Positions 7,846 through 16,628 of a DNA stretch of 54,870 nt are shown piece after piece. The DNA lies in contig NZ_WWEQ01000015.1 of assembly GCF_009857845.1 (NCBI RefSeq), positions 1 through 54,870 of the forward strand, in the 5' to 3' direction. The position numbers were made by a program, and so were the translations under genes. Numbering within the stretch: the stretch's first letter is position 1; each line of letters starts with the position of its first letter. The stretch comes from Brevibacterium rongguiense (GTDB lineage: Bacteria > Actinomycetota > Actinomycetes > Actinomycetales > Brevibacteriaceae). The notes beneath the pieces are model-generated. The model had not been told where the DNA came from. It did not search any database and saw only the letters and a list, made by a program, of their open reading frames with translations.

Positions 7846-8487
7846 TCAGGACTGGGCGCGCAGCACCTCGATTGCCAGGCGCACCCGGTTGTCCGCTCCG
7901 GTCTTGTGCAGGATGCGAGCCACGTGCGTCTTCACCGTCGGCAGCGCCAGGTGCAGCGCGGCGGCGATCTGCGCGTTCGTCTGCCCGTCGGCGATGAGGC
8001 GGGCCACCTCGCGCTCCCGCTCGCTCAGCGCGTCGAGCACCGAGGCGCCCGGGCGCGGTGCCGCGGTGCGCCGCTGCGCGTCGGCCAGCCGGCGCAGGGC
8101 TCCCGGGTCGATCGCCGAGGTGCCGCCCGCCACCGTGCGCACGGCGGCCAGGAGCTCGCGCGGCTCCGTGGTCTTGAGCAGGAAGCCCGCGGCGCCGGCG
8201 GCCAGCGCGTCGACGACGAACTCGTCGGCGTCGAAGGCGGTGAGCACGAGCACGCCCGGCGGGGCCAGGCTGCGCGCGAGGAGCCGGCGCGTGGCTTCGA
8301 TGGCGTCGAGCACCGGCATCCGCACGTCCATGAGCACGACGTCGGGGCGCAGGGCATAGGCGCGCTCGAGCGCCTCGCGGCCGTCCCGGCATTCGGCCAC
8401 GACCGCAAGGTCCGGCGCCGATTCGAGGATGAGGTGCAGCCCGGCGCGTACGAGCGGCTCGTCATCGGCCAGCAGCACGCGGATCAC
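7846..8487 (-). CDS. Response regulator, NarL/FixJ family
   Basis: A 213-residue regulator. The receiver domain has acidic pocket ADDE, phosphoacceptor Asp54 (LMDVRMP), Thr in LTAFD and Lys in FLLKTTEP. A LuxR-type HTH follows (LSEREREVARLIADGQTNAQIA, about 154-175). The GTG start overlaps the kinase stop by 4 bp (GTGA), so the two are translationally coupled. It should be phosphorylated by the neighbouring kinase, which is broken in this sequence. Regulated genes are unknown; the downstream membrane protein is an obvious candidate. Confidence 0.92.
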   Translation of the reverse strand: MIRVLLADDEPLVRAGLHLILESAPDLAVVAECRDGREALERAYALRPDVVLMDVRMPVLDAIEATRRLLARSLAPPGVLVLTAFDADEFVVDALAAGAAGFLLKTTEPRELLAAVRTVAGGTSAIDPGALRRLADAQRRTAAPRPGASVLDALSEREREVARLIADGQTNAQIAAALHLALPTVKTHVARILHKTGADNRVRLAIEVLRAQS

Positions 8488-9693
8488 GGGGCGGCCCCGG
8501 CAGTCCCCGCGGCCCCGCCTGCCAGGTCGAGCGGGGCGCTCACGCGCACGGTGAACCGCGGGCGCTCGGCCGTGGGCTCCTCGACCGCGACGGTGCCGGC
8601 CAGGAGCCCGACCCTCTCGCGCAGCCCGATGAGCCCCTGCCCGGTGCCGGGGCGCCACGGCTGGCCCGGGACCAGCGGCACCGGATTCTCCGCGCGCAGC
8701 TCGAGGCGCCCTCGGACGTGGCCGATGACCACCGTGATCGGCTGGCCCGGGGCGTGCTTGCGGGCGTTCGTCAGCGCCTCCTGCACGGCGCGGTAGAGCA
8801 TCTGGGCAATGAGGGCGGGCATTGCGCCGAGGGAATCGGCGCCCAGCGGCTCCCGCCACTCAACGGCGGCGGGCGTGCCCGCTGCCCGAGCATCGGCGAC
8901 GAGCTCGGCCAGGTCGAGGCGCGGCGCGCGCCCCTCCTCCTCGCGCAGGAGGACGAGCACCGAGCGCAGGTCCCGGTCCGCGGCGCGCGCCGCGGTGGCG
9001 ATCGTGTGGGCCTGGGCGCGCACCTGTTGCAGCGGCAGGTCCTCGCGCAGCTCGAGCGCACCCGCGTGCATTGCGATGACGCTGAGCCGGTGGGACAGCG
9101 AGTCGTGCATGTCGCGGGCGATGCGCGCGCGCTCGCCCAGCCGCGCCTGCTGGGCCAGCGACTCCGCGTACGCCTGGCTGAGCCGCGCCCGCGCCGCGAT
9201 GAGCGCGCGTGCCTCGCGCCGCCGGCCGCGCGCGGTGCCCAGCGCCAGGACGAGCGCCGGCGCGCCCACCCCGCCGAGCACCGCGGCGAGCCAGTCGGCA
9301 CCCGTGAACCCGCTGGGGGAAGTGACCGCGAGCCCCAGCACCGTGGAGACCGCGGCGACCGCCAGCGCGGCGCCCGCCCAGGACGAACAGCGCGGCGGCC
9401 GCGGCCGGCAGCGAGGTGGCGGAGAAGCCGGAGACGGCGGTGACGATGAGGGCCGTCGCGAGAGCGGAGGCGGGCGCGCCGTCCGGCCGACGCAGCGCTA
9501 CGGGCAGCAGGGCGAGGGCGGCCGCGCCCAGGGCCACGTCGACGGCGAGGAGGGCGAGGGCACGCTCGGCATCCCGGCCGATGAGCGCCTCGGGCTCGGG
9601 GCCCACGTAGATGTAGGCGGCGACGAGCACCATGAGCGCGCCGGCCGCGGCGCACACGGCCCAGACGGCGAGGAGGTGTCGGCGCGAACTCAC
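8484..9693 (-). pseudogene. Sensor histidine kinase (HisKA_3/HATPase), single-base frameshift in the membrane domain
   Basis: The N-terminal membrane part (starting VSSRRHLLAVWAV, GTG at 9693) and the C-terminal part are in different frames. The C-terminal frame reads AGAALAVAAVSTVLGLAV, then the dimerisation helix ARDMHDSLSHRLSVIAMH and an ATPase domain with NARKHAPG. Removing one C from the run at 9377-9379 (plus strand) joins ALFVL to AGAALAV, giving a normal protein of about 402 residues. Either a true mutation or a sequencing error. A GTG inside (9341) could yield a shortened kinase. TACGAT ends 6 nt before the GTG at 9693. The stop overlaps the regulator start. Confidence 0.8.
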
Positions 9694-9699
9694 CCCACG

Positions 9700-9705
9700 A
9701 TCGTA
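9700..9705 (-). promoter_or_regulatory. -10 hexamer TACGAT, leaderless type
   Basis: TACGAT on the minus strand ends 6 nt before the GTG at 9693, the start of the two-component operon. Confidence 0.5.
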
Positions 9706-9812
9706 GGCGAGGCCGCCGCGCCCGGGTGTCGTCCGAAAGGATGACTCCCGGTGCTGCGAACCGTTCCGCCGGACGATACCGGCGCCCACCGCGGGGCGGG
9801 AGGGTGGGGGCC

Positions 9813-10751
9813 ATGACTTCGACACAGACCTCGACACCGAATCCGACACCGACCTCCTCGCCGAATTCGGCCCGCCCCGCCTTCCACCGCCTGGGCGCCG
9901 CCGCGCCCAACGCCCGCTGGTGGCGCCCCCTGCTGGGCCTGCTCGTCTTCGGTCTGTCCGCGGCGGCACTGTCGCTGCCGATCCTCATGGCCGACGACAT
10001 CTGGGGCGTTTTCCGGCTGGACGCGCCCACCGACCTGCGCGACCCGCGCCAGATCGCGGCGCTGGGCCTGTTGCTGGCCGTGTTCGTGCCCGCCGGCTGC
10101 GCGGCCGTGCGCTGGGGCTGGCACCGGCCGATGGGCACCCTCTTCTCCACGGCCGGGCGGCTGCGCTGGGGCTGGCTGGGCACGTGCACCGCGCTGGCCG
10201 TCATCGCCACCGCCGTGACCGCGCCGCTCATGCTGCTCGATCCCGCCACCCGCCAGTTCCACCCGCACCTGAGCGGCAGCGCGCTCGCGGTGCTCACCGT
10301 GGTGATCCTCCTCGTCCCGCTCCAGGCGGCGGGCGAGGAGGTGCTGTTCCGCGGGCTCCTGCCCCAGGCGGTGGGCCAGTGGCTGCGCGGCCCGGCCTGG
10401 GCGATCCTCCTGCCCATTCCGCTCTTCGTCGCCGGGCACGAATACGGCTGGGTGGGCAGCGTCGACGTGGAGGCCTTCGCCCTCATCGTGGGGGTCGTCG
10501 CCTGGCACACCGGAGGCCTCGAGGGGCCCATCGCAGTGCACGCGGTCAACAACGTGACCGTGTTCGCCCTCGGGGCCCTGGGGGTCGGGGACCTCAATGC
10601 GCAGGACGCGAGCCCCTGGGCGCTCGTGGGCTCCCTGAGCACTCCGCTGTTGGCCGCGGGGCTCATCTGCCGTGCGCACAGCAAGCGCTGCGCACCGGCG
10701 CGGGCCGCGGCCCCGCCCCGCGAGGCCGCGCCCGCGCCGCTCACACCGTGA
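9813..10751 (+). CDS. CPBP-family intramembrane metalloprotease
   Basis: A 312-residue multi-pass protein with a proline/threonine-rich cytoplasmic N-terminus. The abortive-infection/CAAX-protease signature is visible: GEEVLFRG near residue 175 (the EExxxR motif), then FVAGHEYG and HAVNN, whose histidines bind the metal. In bacteria such proteins cut membrane substrates or anti-sigma factors; the target here is unknown. ATG at 9813 has GGGAGGG upstream. It diverges from the two-component operon, with 119 bp between starts, and converges with the SHMT-like gene, overlapping it by 11 bp at the ends. Confidence 0.85.
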   Translation: MTSTQTSTPNPTPTSSPNSARPAFHRLGAAAPNARWWRPLLGLLVFGLSAAALSLPILMADDIWGVFRLDAPTDLRDPRQIAALGLLLAVFVPAGCAAVRWGWHRPMGTLFSTAGRLRWGWLGTCTALAVIATAVTAPLMLLDPATRQFHPHLSGSALAVLTVVILLVPLQAAGEEVLFRGLLPQAVGQWLRGPAWAILLPIPLFVAGHEYGWVGSVDVEAFALIVGVVAWHTGGLEGPIAVHAVNNVTVFALGALGVGDLNAQDASPWALVGSLSTPLLAAGLICRAHSKRCAPARAAAPPREAAPAPLTP

Positions 10752-12069
10752 AGCGCACCCCGCTGAACTCGGAGCGCCACGCGGCGGCCTCGCGGCCCAC
10801 CGCCTGGCGGGCCGCGGCGTCGGCGGCCGGGTCCAGGGCGCGGGCGATGAGGCCCGCCAGGCGCTCCATGTCCGCCTCGACCATGCCCATCCGCACGATC
10901 TCCGGGGTGCCCAGGCGCACGCCGTTCGCATCGCCGTCCACTGCGGGCGCCGGCAGCCCGATGCCGTAGGCGAGCAGGTTCGCCTCCTCGAGGGCGGCCG
11001 CAGCCCGCGAACCGCCGCCGTAGGGGGCGGCGAGCAGCGCGAACTGGTGGGAGTCGGTGAAGCCCTGCGCGCCGGCGAAGACCTCGAGGCCGGCCGCGGC
11101 GAGCTCCTCGGCCAGTGCCCCCGCGCAGGCGCGCATGAGCGCCGCGTAGTCCTCGCCGACCGCCAGCCAGTCGGCCAGGGTGATGCCGAGGGCTGCGACC
11201 TCCGCCACATCGAAGTTCGCGGTCAGCCCGGGGAAGGCGATCTGCTCGACCCGCTCGGCGAGCCCCGGGTCGTTGCTGAGCACGAGGCCGTGGACGGGCC
11301 CGCCCAGCGACTTGTACGTGCTCATCGTCATGAGGTGGGCGCCCTCGGCCAGCGGATTCGCCCACTGCCGCCCCGCGATCATCCCCGACACGTGCGCGGC
11401 GTCGAAGAGGAGGACCGCGCCCACCTCGTCGGCGATCTCGCGGACCTGGGCCACCGGGTGCTCGAAGAGGTTGAGCGAGCCGCCCAGCGTGATGAGCGAG
11501 GGGCGCACGGCCCGCGCGAGCTCGGCCAGCGCCGCGACGTCGACGCTGTAGCGGCCGGCATCCACCGGCGCCTCGACCGTCTGCACCCCGTAGAGACCCG
11601 CGGCGCCGTCGGCGTGGTGCGTGACGTGGCCGCCGATCGTGTCCGGCGACGCGATGATCGTGTCCCCGGGCCGGCAGGCGGCCATGAACGCGGTGAGGTT
11701 CGCGGCCGCACCGGACATGACCCGCACCTCGGCGAAGTCCGCATCGAACACCCGCGCGGCGAGCTCGGCCGTGGCGACCTCCAGCTGCTCGATGTCGAAC
11801 AGCCCCGTCTCGATCTTGGCCCCGGGATAGCCCAGCGAGGTGCGCGGGGCGAGGTCCATGCCGAGCAGCGCCTGCGCCCGCGGGTTCATGAGGTTCGAGG
11901 CCGGGTTGAGGTTGATGGCCGAGCCCGCGTAGTAGCGCTGGGCGGCGGAGGCCAGCGAGTCGATCGCGTCCGCGAGCTGCGCGGGCCCGCCCCCGAGGCG
12001 CTCCTCCCCGATCGCCTCGATGCGCGCCTGGGCGTGGGCTGGGATCCAGGGGCGGGGGCTCAGTCGCAT
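10741..12069 (-). CDS. Serine hydroxymethyltransferase-family PLP enzyme
   Basis: A 442-residue fold-type I PLP enzyme. SHMT features are NLNPASNLMNP, the GYPG motif, FDAAHVSG with the PLP-binding Asp, and the internal aldimine Lys253 in STYKSLGGP. The lysine context differs from the usual THKSLRGPR of the housekeeping GlyA, so this is a divergent paralogue, perhaps acting on another serine or methylserine-type substrate. ATG at 12069 is preceded at 6 nt by CAGGAT, a weak -10. It is a single-gene unit between a protease and a two-component pair. Confidence 0.85.
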   Translation of the reverse strand: MRLSPRPWIPAHAQARIEAIGEERLGGGPAQLADAIDSLASAAQRYYAGSAINLNPASNLMNPRAQALLGMDLAPRTSLGYPGAKIETGLFDIEQLEVATAELAARVFDADFAEVRVMSGAAANLTAFMAACRPGDTIIASPDTIGGHVTHHADGAAGLYGVQTVEAPVDAGRYSVDVAALAELARAVRPSLITLGGSLNLFEHPVAQVREIADEVGAVLLFDAAHVSGMIAGRQWANPLAEGAHLMTMSTYKSLGGPVHGLVLSNDPGLAERVEQIAFPGLTANFDVAEVAALGITLADWLAVGEDYAALMRACAGALAEELAAAGLEVFAGAQGFTDSHQFALLAAPYGGGSRAAAALEEANLLAYGIGLPAPAVDGDANGVRLGTPEIVRMGMVEADMERLAGLIARALDPAADAAARQAVGREAAAWRSEFSGVRFTV

Positions 12070-12205
12070 GCGACCATCCTGGCCCCGCGCCGGGGCTGAG
12101 ACAATAGGGCGGACGGACTCCCCGCGTCCCGCGCGGCCGCGCGGGTGGGGAAAACCGGAACCCGGGCGGCGGGCCAGCCGCGTGGGCAGCGGCTTGCGGG
12201 CCCAA

Positions 12206-12211
12206 TAGCGT
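12206..12211 (+). promoter_or_regulatory. -10 hexamer TAGCGT, leaderless type
   Basis: TAGCGT ends 7 nt before the ATG at 12219 of the kinase gene. Confidence 0.5.
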
Positions 12212-12218
12212 GGGGGAC

Positions 12219-13553
12219 ATGGAGACAAGAGAACTGCCGCGCGAGTCACCGCCCCCCGCGGCGTCGCAGCGACCGCAGCAGCCCCTGCCGCCGCGGCCAG
12301 CGCAGCCGCCGCGCACCCGGCGCCGCGGCCCGGGGCCCATGGGCTTTGCCAACGTCACGGCCTCCGCCGTGCTGTGCGTCGTGTGGCTGTGGGTGCCGGT
12401 GGCGCTGTTCGCCACCGGGATCGGCGGCCTGTTCGCACTGGGCGCCGGGCTCATCGCCCTCGCCGCGTGGTTCTTCCTCCAGCGCGCGATCAACGCGGGT
12501 GAGCGGGTGCGCGCCGAGGCCGTGTACGGGCTCGGACTGCCCGTGCCCCGCCCGCGCCGCAGCGCCCGGGACGGCTTCCCCGGCTTCCTCGAGGACCAGT
12601 GGTTCGTCCTGGCGTCCGCGCCGTTCTGGCGCGGCACCGCACACCACCTGCTCAAGCAGCTCTACGGCGGTGCCGTCGGCATCCTCTTCCTGCTGGCCGT
12701 CGGCACCGGCGCCTACCTGCTGTGCGGCGCGCTCAACCCGGGACTGCGCGGCTCCCTGGGAACCGATGCGAGTGCCTGGGCGCGCCTGGCCGCGGGCACC
12801 GGCGGGGCGGCGCTCTTCCTCACCGCGTGGCCCGTCGTGTGGTTCTCCGCGTGGCTCGACCGGCTCATCGACCGCTGGCTGCTGCGCCCGGCTCGCACTG
12901 CGGAGCTGGAGAAGGAGGTGCACACCCTCGACCGGGCGCGCACCGGGGCGATCGACTCCGCGACCACCGAGCGCCTGCGCATCGAGCGCGACCTCCACGA
13001 CGGCGTCCAGCCCATGCTCGTGGCGCTGTCCATGAAGCTCGGCATGGCCAAGGCCAAGCTCGCCTCCGGCCCCGACGGCGCCGCCGTGCTCGTCGCGGAG
13101 GCCCACGCGGACTCCAAGCAGGCGATCACGGAGCTGCGCCAGCTGGCCCGCGGCATCCACCCGGCCGTCCTCACCGACCGCGGCCTCGACCCCGCCGTCT
13201 CCGCGCTCGCCGCCCGCTCCGTCATCCCCGTCGAGGTGGACGTCGCCGTGTCCGGGCCGGTGGGGGCGGAGGCCGAATCCGTGGCCTACTTCGTCGTCGC
13301 CGAGGCGCTGACGAATGCGAACAAGCACTCCGGCGCCGCCCGCATCCGCGTCGCCATCTCCGAGCACGCCGGGCTGCTCACCGTCTCCATCGCCGACGAC
13401 GGGCGCGGCGGCGCGCGCATCGGCGGCAGCGCCTCGGCCTCCGGCCTGGCCGGGCTCGCCGGCCGCGTGGCGGCCGCCCGCGGCACCCTGACCCTGACCA
13501 GCCCCGAGGGCGGTCCCACCACCATCGTTGCGGAGGTGCCATGCGCATCGTGA
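12219..13553 (+). CDS. Sensor histidine kinase with multi-pass sensor domain
   Basis: A 444-residue kinase. A proline-rich N-terminus is followed by four hydrophobic segments arranged as in actinobacterial putative-sensor kinases, a coiled linker (AELEKEVHTLDRA), the HisKA_3 motif IERDLHDGVQPM with phospho-His near residue 260, and an HATPase domain with NANKHSG and DDGRGGA. The ATG at 12219 is preferred over GTG 12210 because TAGCGT lies 7 nt upstream. The regulator start overlaps its end by 13 bp. With the DUF4097 gene after it, the system resembles envelope-stress modules, but the signal is unknown. Confidence 0.92.
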   Translation: METRELPRESPPPAASQRPQQPLPPRPAQPPRTRRRGPGPMGFANVTASAVLCVVWLWVPVALFATGIGGLFALGAGLIALAAWFFLQRAINAGERVRAEAVYGLGLPVPRPRRSARDGFPGFLEDQWFVLASAPFWRGTAHHLLKQLYGGAVGILFLLAVGTGAYLLCGALNPGLRGSLGTDASAWARLAAGTGGAALFLTAWPVVWFSAWLDRLIDRWLLRPARTAELEKEVHTLDRARTGAIDSATTERLRIERDLHDGVQPMLVALSMKLGMAKAKLASGPDGAAVLVAEAHADSKQAITELRQLARGIHPAVLTDRGLDPAVSALAARSVIPVEVDVAVSGPVGAEAESVAYFVVAEALTNANKHSGAARIRVAISEHAGLLTVSIADDGRGGARIGGSASASGLAGLAGRVAAARGTLTLTSPEGGPTTIVAEVPCAS

Positions 13554-14185
13554 TCGCCGAAGACTCCGTCCTCCTGCGGGAGGGCATGGTCCGCCTGCTC
13601 ACCGATGCGGGCCACGAGGTGGCCGCCGCGGTCGCGGACGCCTCCGCGCTGCTCGCGGCCGTCGCGGAGCACTCGCCGGACCTCGCGATCGTGGACGTGC
13701 GGATGCCGCCCACGTTCACCGACGAGGGCATCCGCGCCGCCGTGCTCATGCGCAAGCAGAACCCGGGCTCGGCCGTCCTCGTGCTCTCCCAGTACGTCGA
13801 GGAGCGCTACGCCAGCGAGCTCATCGCGGAGAACACCGGCAGCTTCGGCTACCTGCTCAAGGACCGCGTGGCCGATGTCGAGGACTTCCTCACCGCCGTC
13901 AGCGAGGTAGCGGGGGGCGGCACGGTGCTCGACCCCGAGGTCGTGGGCCAGATCCTCGTGCGCTCGCGCAAGCAGGAGGGCCTGGCCATGCTCTCGGCGC
14001 GTGAGCGCGAGGTGCTCCAGCTCATGGCCGAGGGCAAGTCGAACTCCGCGATCGCCGGCCAGCTCTACCTGTCCCCGGGCTCGGTGGAGAAGCACATCAG
14101 CTCCGTGTTCGCCAAGTTCGGGCTCATCGCGGATTCGGATGAGAACCGCCGCGTGCTCGCCGTGCTGAAGTTCCTGGGCAACTGA
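13541..14185 (+). CDS. Response regulator, NarL/FixJ family
   Basis: A 214-residue regulator with acidic residues in IAEDS, phosphoacceptor Asp52 (AIVDVRMPP), the longer loop PTFTDEGIRAA typical of partners of this kinase type, Lys in LLKDR, and a C-terminal LuxR-type HTH (LSAREREVLQLMAEGKSNSAIA). GGAGG lies just before the ATG, inside the end of the kinase gene, so the pair is coupled. It probably controls its own operon and the DUF4097-like gene starting 30 nt later. Confidence 0.93.
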   Translation: MRIVIAEDSVLLREGMVRLLTDAGHEVAAAVADASALLAAVAEHSPDLAIVDVRMPPTFTDEGIRAAVLMRKQNPGSAVLVLSQYVEERYASELIAENTGSFGYLLKDRVADVEDFLTAVSEVAGGGTVLDPEVVGQILVRSRKQEGLAMLSAREREVLQLMAEGKSNSAIAGQLYLSPGSVEKHISSVFAKFGLIADSDENRRVLAVLKFLGN

Positions 14186-14214
14186 GGCCCGCCCCTGAGG
14201 CAGGAAGGACCGCC

Positions 14215-15216
14215 ATGCCGACCCCCGCGCTCCACGACCAGCGACCCCCGCAGCCCCCCGCCCAGCCCCCCGCGCAGTCGGGCGGACCGCGGCCCGCCCC
14301 TGCCCGCCCCCTCAACCTCTCCCCGGGGGCGCGCACGGGCGTGCGCGCCGCCATCGCGATCGTCGCGGCGCTGGCCGTGCTCACCGCGCTCACGGCCGTC
14401 GCCTTCGGGTTCGCCGCCGGACTGCGGACCCACCAGGAGACGAAGACGGCAGACCTGCCCGCGGACTTCTCCGCCCTCACGGTCACCGGCTTGGGCGCCA
14501 ACGTGAGTGTGCGCGCCGACGACGGCGCCCGGGCGCCGGTGGCCCGGCTGACGTACACGGGCAGCGGGAGCGCGCCGGGCATCGACATCCGCAGCGACAA
14601 GCGGGGCGCCACGGTGGGCGTCGAGGGCGAGCGCGGCGTGATCGGCAGCAGCAGCGCCCAGCTGGAGATCACCGTGCCCGCCGCCATGGCCGCCTCCCTG
14701 CCGCTGAGCCTCGATGCGAAGTCCGGTGCGGTCGAGGTCGACGGCGGTGCGTGGAAGCGCATCGCGGGCACCGCGGGCAGCGGCGTCATCACCGTCCACA
14801 CGAAGGCCGATGCGCTCGAGCTGAGCGCGAGCTCCGGGATCCTCAACGTCAAGGGCGAGTACGGGACCGCGGATCTGCGCGCGAAATCCGGGGCGATCCA
14901 CTCGGAGAGCCTGTGGGTCAAGCGGCGCGCCTCCACCCAGGTCTCGGTCGGCACGGCCAACCTCGACCTGTCCTCCGGCGCCCCGCCCCAGCAGGGCATC
15001 TCCGCGACCACGGACTCCGGCTCGACGAAGCTCATCGTGCCCCGGCCCGGCAAGGACGCGAAGGGCTAGGACCGGCCTGGCTACACGGTGAACTCGTCCA
15101 ACGGCTCCGGCAACGTCGACATCGACATCCCCCGCGCCAGCAGCGCGGGCGCCGCCGGCATCCCCATCGACATCGACAACCGCTCCGGCGAGACGTCCGT
15201 AGAGTACGGACAGTGA
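14215..15216 (+). pseudogene. DUF4097-like beta-helical surface protein with in-frame TAG at 15067
   Basis: The frame codes a proline-rich cytoplasmic start, one transmembrane helix near 43-65 and a repetitive beta-strand domain rich in Gly, Ser, Val and Thr, as in DUF4097 adhesin-like proteins that follow envelope-stress two-component systems. Codon 285 is TAG, but the same frame continues for 48 more good codons (PGYTVNSSNGSGNVDIDIP onward) to TGA at 15214. The downstream part is clearly the missing end of the beta domain, so the amber codon is a recent nonsense mutation or a base-call error (GAG or CAG would restore it). AGGAAGG lies before the ATG. Confidence 0.75.
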
Positions 15217-15272
15217 GCGAAGCAGCGGCGATCCACGGCGCGCGTCCCGCGATGCGGGTGCGCGGCCGGTGA
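15213..15272 (+). CDS. Possible 19-residue linking ORF
   Basis: A GTG-started reading frame of 19 codons overlaps the DUF4097 stop by GTGA at its start and the next gene's GTG by GTGA at its end. This arrangement could couple translation of the downstream membrane protein. The peptide shows no recognisable domain and no good SD sequence, so it may be chance. Confidence 0.2.
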   Translation: MSEAAAIHGARPAMRVRGR

Positions 15273-15949
15273 CGGCCTACCTCTCCGAGATGGCGGCGCT
15301 GGGCGTGTTCGGCTTCGACCCGCTGGGCGCCGTCATCATGCTCGCCTTCATCGCCGGGGGCTCCCGGCTGCTCCACACCGTCGTCTTCACGCTCGTCAAC
15401 TGGGCGGTCACCGTCGCCGTCGCCGTGCTGGGCGGCCTGCTCTTCACCGCGCTCGCCGCGCGCGTGCACCGGTGGGCCTCCGAGGTGCCCGTCTGGGCCT
15501 GGGTGGCCGCCGAGGCGGTAGTCGCCGCGGCGCTGCTCGCCTGGGCGATCGTGCGCATGGTCCGCGGGGTGGCCCCCGAGTCCGACCGGCCGCCGCGCAC
15601 CGCCTCCAGCTGGGCGGTGGCCGCGGCCAGCGCGGGCTTCGCGGTCGCCGCGTTCGTCGACCCCGGGTACTCCGCGGCGATCGTGCTCTCCGCCGGCCAT
15701 CCCCTGTGGGAGACGACAGCGGGCATGACCCTGTGGTTCGCGATCACGCAGTCCCCGCTCCTCGTGCTGCTCATCGCCGCCCTGTGCGGCAGGACCGAGG
15801 CGGCCGGGCGGTGGCTGCGCGGCTGGATGGCCCGCATCCGCCGCCCCGTGGCGTACGCGATCACGGGGCTCATCGTCGCCTGCGTCGTGCTGCTGGCCGC
15901 CGATGCCGTGCTGCTGTCCGTCACCGGCCGCTTCCTGCCGAGGCTCTGA
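15269..15949 (+). CDS. Six-helix membrane protein of unknown function
   Basis: A 226-residue protein with about six transmembrane helices in two groups of three separated by the charged segment VAPESDRPPRTASS. The layout recalls small LysE- or GAP-type transport proteins, but I see no diagnostic motif. FVDPGYSAAIVLSAGHP in the middle is the most distinctive sequence. The GTG start at 15269 lacks a strong SD, and the preceding short ORF overlaps it. The next gene begins 1 nt after its stop, so the two are likely co-expressed. Confidence 0.7.
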   Translation: MTAYLSEMAALGVFGFDPLGAVIMLAFIAGGSRLLHTVVFTLVNWAVTVAVAVLGGLLFTALAARVHRWASEVPVWAWVAAEAVVAAALLAWAIVRMVRGVAPESDRPPRTASSWAVAAASAGFAVAAFVDPGYSAAIVLSAGHPLWETTAGMTLWFAITQSPLLVLLIAALCGRTEAAGRWLRGWMARIRRPVAYAITGLIVACVVLLAADAVLLSVTGRFLPRL

Positions 15950-15950
15950 C

Positions 15951-16598
15951 GTGGCAGCCGATCGCACCCGGCTGCGCTTCACGGGCCACATCGCGGGGGC
16001 GGGCACCGCCGGCGGGACCCGGCTGGTCCTCGGCTGCTGGACCCGCACGCCCTGGGGGCCGTTCGCCGATGTCATGGCCGCCCTGCCCGATGGCCGCCGC
16101 GTGCTGCTGGCCCCCGCTGAGCGGGTGGCTGAGTTCGTCGCCGCCACCTATGCGTTCGACGAGGTGCGGATCGTGCCCGTGGCGGTGCACCGGACCGGCA
16201 CGGGCGCGGGGTCCGGCTGGCGGGTGCGCGCGGGCGGCCCCGAGGGCGGGGCGCCGGTGCTCGCGTGGGACTTCGAGGTGGGCCGGCGCACCGCGCTCGG
16301 GGCGCTGCTGCGCGCCGTGCCGCCCCCGCTGGCCCGCACCGCCGCCTTCTGCCGGGCGGTCGATCCGCTGGCCCGCCGGGTGGTGCCCGGGGTGCGGACC
16401 TACGGCACAGCCGGCGCGGGGCGCACGGAGTGGTACGCCGCCTCGGACCTCCACGCGCTCGCCGCCAGCCGGGCCGCGTGGGAGGGTGCGGACCTCGGAG
16501 CGCTGCGCCCGGTGGCGTCGGACCCCGCATTCGGGTTCGGCTCGACGCCCCCGGCGCCCAGCCTCACCGCGCTCACGAGCACCGTGCGGCTGGGCTGA
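15951..16598 (+). CDS. Conserved hypothetical protein
   Basis: A 215-residue soluble protein with no recognised motif. It begins TRLRFTGHIAGAG and has a beta-rich pattern (WRVRAGG, FGFGSTPP) without membrane segments or a signal peptide. The GTG start at 15951 lies 1 nt after the stop of the membrane-protein gene, indicating an operon. It converges with the pyroglutamyl-peptidase gene. I do not assign a function. Confidence 0.65.
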   Translation: MAADRTRLRFTGHIAGAGTAGGTRLVLGCWTRTPWGPFADVMAALPDGRRVLLAPAERVAEFVAATYAFDEVRIVPVAVHRTGTGAGSGWRVRAGGPEGGAPVLAWDFEVGRRTALGALLRAVPPPLARTAAFCRAVDPLARRVVPGVRTYGTAGAGRTEWYAASDLHALAASRAAWEGADLGALRPVASDPAFGFGSTPPAPSLTALTSTVRLG

Positions 16599-16628
16599 GC
16601 GCCCGCCAGCGCTCCTCTGCCGCCGCTG

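Noticed and set aside
8771..12655. A 1294-codon minus-strand open frame
   Set aside because: It spans the protease, SHMT and kinase genes in the wrong frame or strand and is arginine-rich with no homology.
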